A DNA stretch of 64,000 nucleotides from UKL13-2 sp043744255 (GTDB lineage: Bacteria; Pseudomonadota; Gammaproteobacteria; Burkholderiales; Usitatibacteraceae): contig JAYTVA010000062.1 in NCBI GenBank assembly GCA_043744255.1, positions 1-64,000 of the forward strand, written 5' to 3'. Of this stretch, positions 35,405 to 43,290 are shown one piece after another; within the stretch, counting starts at the first letter, position 1, and each line of letters begins with the position of its first letter. The notes beneath the pieces were generated by a model. It was not told the DNA's origin and did not search any database. It worked only from the letters and a program-made list of their open reading frames with translations. Both the position numbers and the translations under genes were made by a program.

Positions 35405-37372
35405 ATGAAGCTCACAAAAGTCCGCGTCCAGAACTATCGGTCCGTAGAAGACAGCGAAGAATTTGAGATTGACGGCCTCACTTGCCTAGTTGGCAAGAAC
35501 GAAGCCGGAAAGACAGCGCTCCTCAGTGCCATACGCGGCCTCAAGCCAGCCCAGCCGTTCGAATTCGACGAAGTTATCGATTACCCAAGGCGTTTTTCGA
35601 CACGGTTCGACGACCGACACCCTGGCGGGTCAGCAGAGGTTATTCGGACGTGGTGGCGACTTGAAGGTCCGGACAATGATGCGGTTGAAAAGCGCTTTGG
35701 CCCAGGGGTTCTCAAAGGCGATACCTTTCAGACCCACTTTGGATTTAGGTATGACGACGACCGCCGCATCTGGGAAATTGAAATCGATAGCGGAAAAGTT
35801 CTGGAAAATATGCTGAGCAAGCATGCCCTCGACGCAACCGAACGCAATGCCCTTCACGGCGTGAGCGATGGGCTTGCTGCGGACAAGGCCCTTTCGGGGC
35901 TGACCGCGCGAACGCCCAAGCAGGAACTCCTCTTGCAGGATATTAAAAAGTGCAGGGAATCGAGCTTCGTCAAGGCAGTGCTCGACATCCTATCTGCAAG
36001 GCAACCCAAGTTCTTTTTCACGTCGCACTTCGAGCGCATGTCGGGCATGGTCTCGATTGAGAAATTGCAGCTAGATAGACAGCAAAACGCGGTTTCGGTT
36101 GGGGACAAAATTTTTCTCGATTTCCTCGAATACGCGGGAACCACTCTTGAAGACTTGAAGAACGTGGACCGACGCGAGGAGCTCAAGGCCAAATGCGAGG
36201 CGGCAAGTAACGAAATAACTGAGGAAATCTTCCAGTTTTGGAGCCAGAACAATGCATTAGAAGTAGTTATCGAGATCGATAACGCTAAACCCAAAGACCC
36301 CGTTCCTTTCAATACCGGCATGGTGGCCGACATACGGATTAAGAACACCAATCACAAGGCTACGCTTCCGTTGTCGGAGCGCAGCGCGGGCTTTGTATGG
36401 TTCTTCTCGTTTCTTGCTCAGTTCAAGCAGCTAAAGAAAACACCCGGAAATACCAACGCGATCATTTTGCTGGATGAGCCTGGCCTAACCTTGCATGGAA
36501 AGGCGCAAGGCGATTTGCTGCGCTATATCGTCGAGCGGCTGCTGCCTGACCATCAAGTGATCTTCACCACGCATTCGCCATTTATGGTGCCTATGGATCG
36601 GCTCGCCGATGTCCGCATCGTGGAGGACGTAATTATTGAGAAGCCTGGCCAGCGCACAGAGGTCAAAGGAACGAAGGTGCGTTCGGACGTTCTTGAGGTT
36701 AGCGACGACACGCTTTTCCCTCTCCAAGGCGCGCTAGGCTATGAAGTGACACAGTCACTTTTTATCGGCGCGAACACATGGCTTGTCGAAGGACCGTCGG
36801 ACATTCTTTATTTGAAAGTCGTCTCCCAAGCGCTCACTAAGCGAAGCCGAGTAGGCATTGATCCGAAATGGACGTTATGCCCATCGGGCGGCATCGATAA
36901 GCTCGCGCCATTCGTGAGGCTTTTTGGCGGCAATCGTATCAATATGGCGGTGCTCTCAGACATTGCGAACGGTGACAAGAATAAGATTGAAAATTTGAAG
37001 AAGGCCGACATATTAAAAGCGGGGCACTTCTATACGTGCGCGGATTTCACTGCGCAGAGTGAAGCGGATGTCGAAGATCTCTTCGAGGCCGACCTGTTCG
37101 TCGAGATGCTCAATGGGGCATACAAGCCGCCTGTTGCCAATGTCGTGGTCAAGGAAGCTTTGATGGTTGCGGCTCCCACCCCGCGTATCGTCAAGAAGGC
37201 GGAGGCATTGTTCAAAATGATGCCTGCGTCTGTCGCTGAGTTCGATCACTTCGGAGCATCTCGTTGGCTTTTGGAAAATCCGTCACTTTTAGATGCCGAC
37301 ACGCCTGCCGTCAATGCAACTCTGGACCGGTTTGAGCAGATTTTCAAGGCATTCAATCAACTGTTGGGATAA
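35405..37372 (+). CDS. OLD-family ATPase/TOPRIM nuclease
   Basis: 655 residues; ATG 35405 is preceded by AGAGGAGGTTGTC, a strong ribosome binding site. The ABC/AAA-type ATPase has Walker A Lys36 (CLVGKNEAGKTALLSAIRGL), a signature-like LPLSERSAGFVWF, Walker B Asp357-Glu358 (IILLDEPGLTLHGKA) and a switch histidine (IFTTHSPFMVP). The C-terminal TOPRIM domain has Glu462 (WLVEGPSDILYLK) and the acidic cluster Asp519/Asp525 (AVLSDIANGDKNKI). OLD-family proteins cleave DNA and are used in phage defence alone, in Gabija (GajA) and in retron-linked systems. Here it follows the DUF499 part by 59 bases and has an ankyrin-repeat partner 8 bases behind, so it may be the nuclease effector of the operon or a second system co-transcribed with it. 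Confidence 0.85.
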   Translation: MKLTKVRVQNYRSVEDSEEFEIDGLTCLVGKNEAGKTALLSAIRGLKPAQPFEFDEVIDYPRRFSTRFDDRHPGGSAEVIRTWWRLEGPDNDAVEKRFGPGVLKGDTFQTHFGFRYDDDRRIWEIEIDSGKVLENMLSKHALDATERNALHGVSDGLAADKALSGLTARTPKQELLLQDIKKCRESSFVKAVLDILSARQPKFFFTSHFERMSGMVSIEKLQLDRQQNAVSVGDKIFLDFLEYAGTTLEDLKNVDRREELKAKCEAASNEITEEIFQFWSQNNALEVVIEIDNAKPKDPVPFNTGMVADIRIKNTNHKATLPLSERSAGFVWFFSFLAQFKQLKKTPGNTNAIILLDEPGLTLHGKAQGDLLRYIVERLLPDHQVIFTTHSPFMVPMDRLADVRIVEDVIIEKPGQRTEVKGTKVRSDVLEVSDDTLFPLQGALGYEVTQSLFIGANTWLVEGPSDILYLKVVSQALTKRSRVGIDPKWTLCPSGGIDKLAPFVRLFGGNRINMAVLSDIANGDKNKIENLKKADILKAGHFYTCADFTAQSEADVEDLFEADLFVEMLNGAYKPPVANVVVKEALMVAAPTPRIVKKAEALFKMMPASVAEFDHFGASRWLLENPSLLDADTPAVNATLDRFEQIFKAFNQLLG

Positions 37373-37380
37373 CGGTTTTC

Positions 37381-38256
37381 ATGAAGAATCCAACAATGAT
37401 GATGAAGCAGATAGAAGCCTTCCGCATTAGCCTGAGCGACGATGAAGTTGTTTCGTCCCAGATGTTTTTGACCGAAGCGAACAAGAGCGAAATCTTTGAC
37501 GATGACGAAAGGTGGGGCTTGGCTTGCGAGCATGCCGTCGCGATGGCCTTGAAGACGGGTTGGGCTCAGGAATACGTTGAACGGCTTGCAAAGCTCAGGG
37601 ACAAGCCTAGCGAGCTTGAAAAGGTGGCCTGCGCTTACATGCAAGAACAAGTTTTCGGGGCGGCTATCGCGCTCAAACTGTTGGGTATAAATTTTCTAGA
37701 CATGCCGTTGCTGGCCGAGGCTGTAAGCTTTGATGGACGGACTAGGCACGGCGAGTCCCTCGATTTTGGGTTGATCCGGTTCCTAGTTTGGGGTGGGGCC
37801 GACATCAATCGAAGGCATGTGGGCGGTATGACTGCCCTTCACCTTCTGGCAGCGACCAAACGAAAACCATATTCCGATCCGACGGGCGTGCGCTGGCTTC
37901 TTGAACACGGTGCCGACCCAAGTGCAACAAACTACCGCAGGGAGACCGCGCTGTCTTACCTGTGTAGAGACAGTGAGACATGGAACGATGAGGAGGGCAC
38001 CAGTTTCGTCTACCTCGTGCAGGCGGGAGCTGATCCATTCCATGTTTCCATGGGTGACACGCCATACAGCATGCTCAAAGCTATCGCGGCGAGGGAGGCC
38101 AATGCTCATGCCTTCGCTCTCATCGCCTACATGGAAAAACACGAACAAGCGATCCGTGCGGACACGCAAAGACGTGCGGCCGAAAAATCGATTGACAGGC
38201 AGCAACACTCATTGCCGATGAAGGCGAAGGCTAAGAGGGGCGATTCATCCCATTGA
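37381..38256 (+). CDS. Ankyrin-repeat protein paired with the OLD nuclease
   Basis: 291 residues, starting 8 bases after the OLD stop, so almost certainly co-transcribed. The N-terminal 120 residues are helical without a known motif. The middle holds three to four ankyrin repeats (RFLVWGGADINRRHVGGMTA, WLLEHGADPSATNYRRETAL, LVQAGADPFHVSMGDTPYSM). The C-terminus is a basic helix (AIRADTQRRAAEKSIDRQ) with several Lys/Arg. Ankyrin repeats probably bind a protein partner; an inhibitor or sensor for the neighbouring nuclease is the simplest guess. It ends the defence operon. Confidence 0.75.
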   Translation: MKNPTMMMKQIEAFRISLSDDEVVSSQMFLTEANKSEIFDDDERWGLACEHAVAMALKTGWAQEYVERLAKLRDKPSELEKVACAYMQEQVFGAAIALKLLGINFLDMPLLAEAVSFDGRTRHGESLDFGLIRFLVWGGADINRRHVGGMTALHLLAATKRKPYSDPTGVRWLLEHGADPSATNYRRETALSYLCRDSETWNDEEGTSFVYLVQAGADPFHVSMGDTPYSMLKAIAAREANAHAFALIAYMEKHEQAIRADTQRRAAEKSIDRQQHSLPMKAKAKRGDSSH

Positions 38257-38336
38257 TGAGGCTACCAGGCGCAAATCAATGAGATGCAGCGGGCATAAGC
38301 CGAGGCGGGGCTTGATCTTCGCCTGCTGACGCCTCG

Positions 38337-38861
38337 TCACGGTTTGTTGGCTTGCACAGTTTGCGATGCCGGCATGAGCTCTGCGCGGATCGCTGCGGCG
38401 TCCGGTTTTGCTTTGGACTGCCAGCGGACCGTCTTGTATCCCGCGCTGGCCAGCATCGCGTCGCGTTTGGCGTCCTTGTCGGCTTTGTGCGTTCGGTCGT
38501 CGAGCTCGATGATGGCGACCACGGCGCCTGTCTTGCGATCCTGAGCGACAAAGTCCACGAACTTTTGAGCGAACATGCCGCGCAGCCTCATGTAGGCCTT
38601 GCCTTCGCTTCTGGGCACATCGGGATCGAGGATCGACCCCATGGCGACCTGAGGGCAAATCCGAAACTCGGGGACTGCGGCCTCAAGGCGGCCGAGGAAT
38701 TCGAGTTCGTTAGGGGTCAGCAGTGGCTTGGCCTTGAACCGATCTTTTGAGGTCTCCGAACCTGCGCCCGATGCGGCCAGCTTGGCTTTGAGCACCACCA
38801 ATCCAACGGCGACAACTCCGACGATCGCCGCGATCAATACTAGGTTCGAAGTCGCGCTCAT
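38337..38861 (-). CDS. Membrane-anchored DUF2726 protein
   Basis: 174 residues from ATG 38861, with AAAGGATATTC upstream. A single N-terminal membrane segment (NLVLIAAIVGVVAVGLVVL) is followed by a cytoplasmic DUF2726 domain: FLGRLEAAVPEFRICPQVAM, then FVDFVAQDRKTGAVVAIIEL with the DDRTHKADKDAKRD segment and the closing GYKTVRW strand. DUF2726 has a restriction-endonuclease-like fold pattern (Asp, then Glu-Leu-Asp, then a Lys). Such proteins are common near mobile and defence regions. It is convergent with the end of the defence operon, 80 bases away. Confidence 0.75.
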   Translation of the reverse strand: MSATSNLVLIAAIVGVVAVGLVVLKAKLAASGAGSETSKDRFKAKPLLTPNELEFLGRLEAAVPEFRICPQVAMGSILDPDVPRSEGKAYMRLRGMFAQKFVDFVAQDRKTGAVVAIIELDDRTHKADKDAKRDAMLASAGYKTVRWQSKAKPDAAAIRAELMPASQTVQANKP

Positions 38862-39022
38862 GAATATCCTTTGTGTTGTTTTGTCCAAGCGCGGCCTGGA
38901 ATCCGTTCAGGCCAGAGTAATTTACTGATTTTATGTGTCGGTGTCATCTTTTAGGCGCTCCAACGTAGCTACTGTTGCGAGCTTCATATTGTTTCGCGTG
39001 CTGATTTTGAGTTGACGACAGA

Positions 39023-39316
39023 TTAGGGCGGCGTTTTTTTGCCCAAGCTTGCCATGCGTTCTTTAAGGCATTGGGCTCCAAGCTGATTCTTCTCTTCGAG
39101 GTTTCGGGCATTGCGCGCAGATAAATCGTTGCAGTCTCTGCTAATGGCCGCGATCTCATTGGCGTTTGCGGTGAGAGCGTTCACTCCGGACTTGATCATT
39201 GATGTTTCAAGGGGGTAAATTAAAAAGGCGAAGAAAACTCCGGCGGCCAGCCTCAGTCCGATACTGCGAAATGACGATCGGTTTTTCCCCACTGGCGCCT
39301 CCCTATTCAAAGGCAT
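39023..39316 (-). CDS. Small putative membrane protein
   Basis: 97 residues if started at ATG 39316, which has AAGGGA upstream. One membrane segment is visible (LRLAAGVFFAFLIYPLETSM), followed by a helical, probably coiled-coil tail (ANANEIAAISRDCNDLSARN). No family recognised. It is a real-gene candidate mainly because of the ribosome binding site and the sensible topology. Confidence 0.4.
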   Translation of the reverse strand: MPLNREAPVGKNRSSFRSIGLRLAAGVFFAFLIYPLETSMIKSGVNALTANANEIAAISRDCNDLSARNARNLEEKNQLGAQCLKERMASLGKKTPP

Positions 39317-39466
39317 TTCCCTTGATGGAGATGCACAAGTCAAGCGGATCAAGCCGAGCAATGACAGACGGATCACTCGGCCTTGGAAAATCGGTCAAGT
39401 GAGCGCCATCGTTCGCGGTTGTTTGCCTTCGCCGAGGTGGACCGGCACACGACAACGAATTCCTCA

Positions 39467-40048
39467 TCAAATGGGGTCGAAGTGCGCGATGGTGTCGATC
39501 GCTCCGAGTTTGCCGATGTCGATGGTGAACTCGGATTCGCCCAGGTAGAGGGTGTGCTTTTAGGGGCCTGCGATGATTGTGGCGGAGGGGGCTGTAACGC
39601 GCAGGACCACGCCACCCCTGCCGACAGCATTGAGTCCCCGGGCGAACATCTCAGCTATCTCTTGCTTGTCGCTCCATGCGATGCCGATGAGGCCGGCCTC
39701 AAAGCGGTCGATGTTCTCCCCGCGATAGAGGACCAAGTCTGGCCCAACGTATCGAGGCAGCCAGACCCGAAGCATGTCGATCAGCAGGTCGTCGTCATCC
39801 ACGAGCTCGCGCAGAAAGTGATGGCATGCGTGCCACTGCGTGTGGAAGCGTTCGGCGAGCTGCTTTGACGAGGGCGGCAGGCCTGCCAAGTCGCGGATCA
39901 AGTCGCTCCACTCAGCCTCATGTTTCGCCCTGTCGGCGCTGCCAAGCAGAGGCCCGAATGCCTTGCCCGCCAGGATGTGGCCCAGCAGTGGTGGGTAGGC
40001 TCCGAGGGTCGATTCGCCGTAGGCTGTGGAGCCGTCAGGTGCCGTCAT
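39467..40048 (-). pseudogene. ADP-ribosyltransferase-like gene interrupted by one in-frame stop
   Basis: The frame from ATG 40048 gives 162 residues and then hits TAA at 39562-39560. Reading on in the same frame gives another 30 residues to TGA at 39469-39467, with no indel needed. The parts fit an ADP-ribosyltransferase fold of the R-S-E class: Arg109 in LVLYRGENID, Ser126 in GIAWSDKQEIAEMF, and, just past the TAA, the E-x-E motif in LYLGESEFTIDIGKLG (Glu171, Glu173). The truncated product would lack the catalytic glutamate. The gene is thus either a nonsense-inactivated toxin or effector, or a sequencing error. It lies next to a VapBC-type pair. Confidence 0.65.
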
Positions 40049-40194
40049 TTGTCCACACGCTTTTCGGGGATCAAAGGGGGACTGGGCGCATGACTTACAG
40101 CCATATCTTGAGCATTCATGCGCCTTAAAAAGTCATGCGCGTGTAGTGCGCCATCATGGGGGTGTGTTGCGTTTGTTTGGCGCTATCGGCTTGC

Positions 40195-40407
40195 TTAAGC
40201 ATAGAACTGGTGTGTGCCGTCAAGCGAGCTTCTGATCTTGCGTGTGAAATCGGCGACTTGCTGCGTGCGACTCCCCGTCTTGCTATTGGCGTAACCGAAG
40301 GCGTTGAGTAGCGGGGTGGACGTCTGAGCAATCGGCTCGACGATGAACGGCGTGGGTACGCCATGAATATTTTCTCGAAGCTGCTGAGTACTTTCTGCTG
40401 GGGGCAT
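40195..40407 (-). CDS. Small open frame directly behind vapC
   Basis: 70 residues, starting 4 bases after the vapC stop codon and reading toward the broken ADP-ribosyltransferase gene. No family recognised; the sequence is mixed and slightly basic (FTRKIRSSLDGTHQFYA at its end). Spacing suggests co-transcription with vapBC, but coding status is not certain. Confidence 0.35.
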   Translation of the reverse strand: MPPAESTQQLRENIHGVPTPFIVEPIAQTSTPLLNAFGYANSKTGSRTQQVADFTRKIRSSLDGTHQFYA

Positions 40408-40411
40408 ATTG

Positions 40412-40849
40412 CTATCGTTTCGGATTCGTCATGTCCGCACCTGCTTGCCCTTGCCAGTCTTCGATTTGCAAGTTGGGAACGCGCGCGAATTCGTTTGTAT
40501 TGTGCGTTACCAATGTGAGTTCATTGGTTTGTGCAATTGCTGCGATGAGCAGATCGTTACCGCCGATCAAGTCGCCCGCGCGTTGGAGATGTGCGCGAAT
40601 TTCACCGTAGCACTCGGCCGCCGCATCGTCGAATGGCAGGCGCGGCCATGTACCAAAAGCGGCTTGCAATTTTGCCAACTCCGCCTGGGGATTTTGCGCA
40701 AGTTGCGCACCGCATTGCAACTCCGCCCAAACAATGCTGCACAGCGCCAAGTCACTTAACTCCCTAGCGGCGAGACTTGCCTTTAGTGCCGTATTTCGCC
40801 CGCGCAGAATTTCAATGCAGACGTTGGTATCGAGCAGGTAACGCATCAC
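40412..40849 (-). CDS. vapC: VapC-type PIN-domain toxin
   Basis: About 145 residues of PIN-domain ribonuclease. The start is GTG 40849, overlapping the antitoxin stop as GTGA, or ATG 40846. The acidic active-site residues are in place: Asp in YLLDTNVCIEIL, Glu in IVWAELQCGAQ, Asp in IGGNDLLIAAIA and the final NTNEF segment. VapC toxins cleave tRNA or rRNA and are held in check by the upstream-encoded partner. The overlap with the DUF2281 gene supports a classic toxin-antitoxin operon. Whether it belongs to the island or to the chromosome next to it cannot be told. Confidence 0.9.
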   Translation of the reverse strand: MMRYLLDTNVCIEILRGRNTALKASLAARELSDLALCSIVWAELQCGAQLAQNPQAELAKLQAAFGTWPRLPFDDAAAECYGEIRAHLQRAGDLIGGNDLLIAAIAQTNELTLVTHNTNEFARVPNLQIEDWQGQAGADMTNPKR

Positions 40850-41052
40850 AATCTTGGCGTATCGCGCAACGGTAGCGCTTGTATTCTTTCCGGAAAATCA
40901 GGTGCTGCTCCCCAAGCCCGTTCAAACCACGCAGGGTCGGCTTGTTGCTTGCTTTTCGCGTGAAGATACCCAATGAAATCGAGTACCTCTCGCTGAAATT
41001 CAGGGGGCAGTGCACTCGCCTGCTTGTCAATTGCTGCGATCAAATTGTTCAT
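40846..41052 (-). CDS. vapB: DUF2281/VapB-like antitoxin
   Basis: 68 residues; ATG 41052 is preceded by GGAAGGAACAACTCA. The sequence (IDKQASALPPEFQREVLDFI and GYLHAKSK) is a typical DUF2281 protein, a family often found as the antitoxin partner of VapC. The acidic-to-basic tail (DPAWFERAWGAAPDFPE) would wrap the toxin. Its stop overlaps the vapC start, so both are translated together and the pair probably represses its own promoter. Confidence 0.82.
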   Translation of the reverse strand: MNNLIAAIDKQASALPPEFQREVLDFIGYLHAKSKQQADPAWFERAWGAAPDFPERIQALPLRDTPRL

Positions 41053-41297
41053 TGAGTTGTTCCTTCCGGATGTTGCCGTTTGGTCTTCAAATTGTCGGGC
41101 TATATTGCGCGAACCTGATCAGATCTGCTAAATCACGCCGCAATCTGTCGATCACGCCGTCAACGTCACGCGCTACCATCGCACGACACTAATTCTACTT
41201 TGAACTTTGCAAGCTTCCCTACGGTTTGAGGGCGCTCTCTCGCGCAGGCGAACAAATTCTCCATCTTGCCGGATTCAGTGATAATTAGCGGTGGTGG

Positions 41298-41465
41298 CTA
41301 GCCGCGCCGTTGCTCGCGGGTTGCGGCGACTGCGTCTTGCCCGCTACGCCATGATTTGCCAACCTTCGCGGCCAATTCCTCGATTCCACGCTGGAGCGCG
41401 TCGGCCTTGGCTCTGCGAGACAGATCGTTGGGCATTTCAGTAGTGGTAATTTTGCGTCTCTGCAT
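41298..41465 (-). CDS. Possible 55-residue antitoxin-like remnant
   Basis: Short open frame MQRRKITTTEMPNDL to VAATREQRRG. It has a helical, charged composition (ADALQRGIEELAAKVGKSWR) and is not a shadow of another gene. Too short for a firm call; could be a small antitoxin or the tail of a decayed gene. Confidence 0.3.
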   Translation of the reverse strand: MQRRKITTTEMPNDLSRRAKADALQRGIEELAAKVGKSWRSGQDAVAATREQRRG

Positions 41466-41550
41466 AAATATGGAAATCTATATTTACGTATGCTCACGTT
41501 GGTTGTAGATTCAACACCGCGATTCGAGGCGGCCATTCTGGAATGTGGAA

Positions 41551-41587
41551 GCGTCCAATCCGGAATTTAGCTGCGTCCAATCCGGAA
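41551..41587. repeat. 15-bp direct repeat near the island-chromosome junction
   Basis: GCGTCCAATCCGGAA occurs at 41551-41565 and again at 41573-41587, just before suhB. A related fragment (TGGAATGTGGAAGCG) lies immediately left. It could be the worn end of an insertion sequence or an attachment-type repeat. Confidence 0.5.
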
Positions 41588-41602
41588 AGTAACGCCCCAA
41601 AC

Positions 41603-42391
41603 CTACCGATGCGCTTGCACAATCTGCAACAACTGCGGAAACACCTTCGGCGTGCCGGTGACGATATTGCCCGCATCCAAATAATTGCTATCGCCGTTGA
41701 AATCGGTGATGAGCCCACCCGCTTCGAGAATCATCAGCCCGCCCGCCGCGACGTCCCACGGCTGCAATCCCATTTCCCAGAACGCGTCGTAGTGGCCGCA
41801 GGCGACGTAGGCGAGATCGAGTGCGGCGGCTCCGGGGCGGCGCACGCCAGCGCATTTCATCGTGACTTCTTTGAATTGCGCGAGGTATTGATCGAACTTG
41901 GCGCCGTCGCGGAACGGAAAGCCCGTGCCGATCAGGCTGTCTTTGAGATTGACGGTTTTGGAAACGCGGATACGGCGGTCATTCAAAAATGCACCTGCGC
42001 CGCGCGTGGCGGTGAAGAGGTCGTTGCGGGTGGGGTCAAAAATCGCGCCGTGGGTGACCACGCCTTTGACCGAGAGCGCAATCGACACGCAAAATTGCGG
42101 CAAGCCATGCAAAAAATTGGTGGTGCCATCGAGCGGGTCGATGATCCATTTGTATTCGCTGTCGGTGGCCGATTTTGATTCGCCGGACTCTTCGGCGAGG
42201 ATGCTATGCTGGGGATACGATTCGCGGATCGTCTCAATGATGGTTTGTTCAGCCGCGCGATCAACTTCAGAGACGAAATCGTTATGCGCCTTGCGCTCAA
42301 CGGTGAGCTTATCGAGGTCGTGGGATGCGCGGTTGATGATGGCGCCGGCACGGCGCGCGGCTTTCACCGCGACATTGAGCATGGGATGCAT
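41603..42391 (-). CDS. suhB: Inositol-1-monophosphatase family protein SuhB
   Basis: 262 residues. Mg-dependent phosphatase that hydrolyses inositol monophosphate; in enterobacteria SuhB also takes part in rRNA antitermination. Metal-binding motifs are complete: Glu in ILAEESGES, IIDPLDGTTNFLHG, and the C-terminal WDVAAGGLMILEAGG. Length is normal for the family. It is divergent from trmJ with only 41 bases between start codons. This is the first gene of the housekeeping region and marks the right side of the island. Confidence 0.95.
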   Translation of the reverse strand: MHPMLNVAVKAARRAGAIINRASHDLDKLTVERKAHNDFVSEVDRAAEQTIIETIRESYPQHSILAEESGESKSATDSEYKWIIDPLDGTTNFLHGLPQFCVSIALSVKGVVTHGAIFDPTRNDLFTATRGAGAFLNDRRIRVSKTVNLKDSLIGTGFPFRDGAKFDQYLAQFKEVTMKCAGVRRPGAAALDLAYVACGHYDAFWEMGLQPWDVAAGGLMILEAGGLITDFNGDSNYLDAGNIVTGTPKVFPQLLQIVQAHR

Positions 42392-42432
42392 GGGTTCACA
42401 TTTTCATTAAAGAGCAGAAGCCGAATTTTACT

Positions 42433-43194
42433 ATGAGCACCCCGCCCACGTCTTCCCCTTTGTTGCCGCGCGTGCGCATCGTCATGTGCGAGACCTCGCA
42501 TCCCGGTAATGTCGGCAGTGCCGCGCGCGCGATGAAGACTATGGGGCTGACGGATCTTGTGTTGGTCGCGCCAAAATTGCCGAACGTCACGCAACATGAA
42601 AACGCCATCGCGCTCGCCTCAGGTGCCACCGATGTGCTTGGAAACGCCCGTGTGGTGCGGACTTTGATGGAGGCGATCAGTGATACGCGCTTTGCGGTGG
42701 CGTTCACGGCAAGGCGGCGCGAGCTGTCGCACCCAATTGTGGATTTGCGCGAAGCGATTGCGCAATCGTTCACCGAGCTTGCTGGTGATCCCGCCGCCAA
42801 AATCGCGTTGGTGTTCGGCAACGAAGCCATGTGCCTATCGAACGAAGATGTCGATCAATGCCAACTCGCCGCCACCATCCCCGCGAATTCTGAATACTCA
42901 TCGCTCAATGTCGCGCAGTCGATTCAGGTCGCGGCCTATGAGGCGATGATGCAGGCGAGTGTATTTGCCGTTGAAGATCATCCGTCGCGACCCGTCGCAA
43001 GTGTCGGTGAAGTGGATCGCATGCTCGCGCATCTGGAAGCGGCGGCAGTTGAATCCGGCTTTCTCGACCCCGCCGCACCGAAAAAATTTATGACGCGTAT
43101 GCAACGCTTGTTCACCCGCGCGCGCATGGAGCAGGAAGAGGTGGCGATTTTTCGTGGACTGCTTGCAGCGTTTCAAAAACAAAAACCGCATTAG
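42433..43194 (+). CDS. trmJ: tRNA (cytidine/uridine-2'-O-)-methyltransferase TrmJ
   Basis: 253 residues. SPOUT-class methylase that adds a 2'-O-methyl group at position 32 of several tRNAs. The N-terminal block RIVMCETSHPGNVGSAARAM and the SAM-binding knot region (IALVFGNEAMCLSNEDVDQC, then YSSLNVAQSIQVAAYEAMMQ) are as in known TrmJ. The C-terminal helical extension binds tRNA. Divergent from suhB and upstream of cysE and iscR, an arrangement common in beta- and gammaproteobacteria. Confidence 0.94.
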   Translation: MSTPPTSSPLLPRVRIVMCETSHPGNVGSAARAMKTMGLTDLVLVAPKLPNVTQHENAIALASGATDVLGNARVVRTLMEAISDTRFAVAFTARRRELSHPIVDLREAIAQSFTELAGDPAAKIALVFGNEAMCLSNEDVDQCQLAATIPANSEYSSLNVAQSIQVAAYEAMMQASVFAVEDHPSRPVASVGEVDRMLAHLEAAAVESGFLDPAAPKKFMTRMQRLFTRARMEQEEVAIFRGLLAAFQKQKPH

Positions 43195-43212
43195 AATTCT
43201 GAGATGTCCTAG

Positions 43213-43233
43213 CCCTCCCTTGACGGGGGAGGG
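43213..43233. repeat. Short extragenic hairpin between trmJ and cysE
   Basis: CCCTCCC (43213-43219) pairs with GGGAGGG (43227-43233). The flanking text CGGGGGAGGGGTTGGGGAGA resembles a repeat frequently seen between genes of proteobacteria. It may also end the trmJ transcript. Confidence 0.5.
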
Positions 43234-43290
43234 GTTGGGGAGAGGGTGACGGTTGCGAGGTCACCTAACCTAGCTACGATTGAAATAACA

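Noticed and set aside
24782..38256. Naming the operon BREX or complete DISARM
   Set aside because: No pglZ, brxL or pglX-type genes, and no recognisable drmA, drmB or drmC; only the helicase, methylase and related ATPase are shared.
41285..41536. 83-residue minus-strand open frame near suhB
   Set aside because: Overlaps a better short frame (41298-41465) and runs into the direct repeat; composition is not protein-like.
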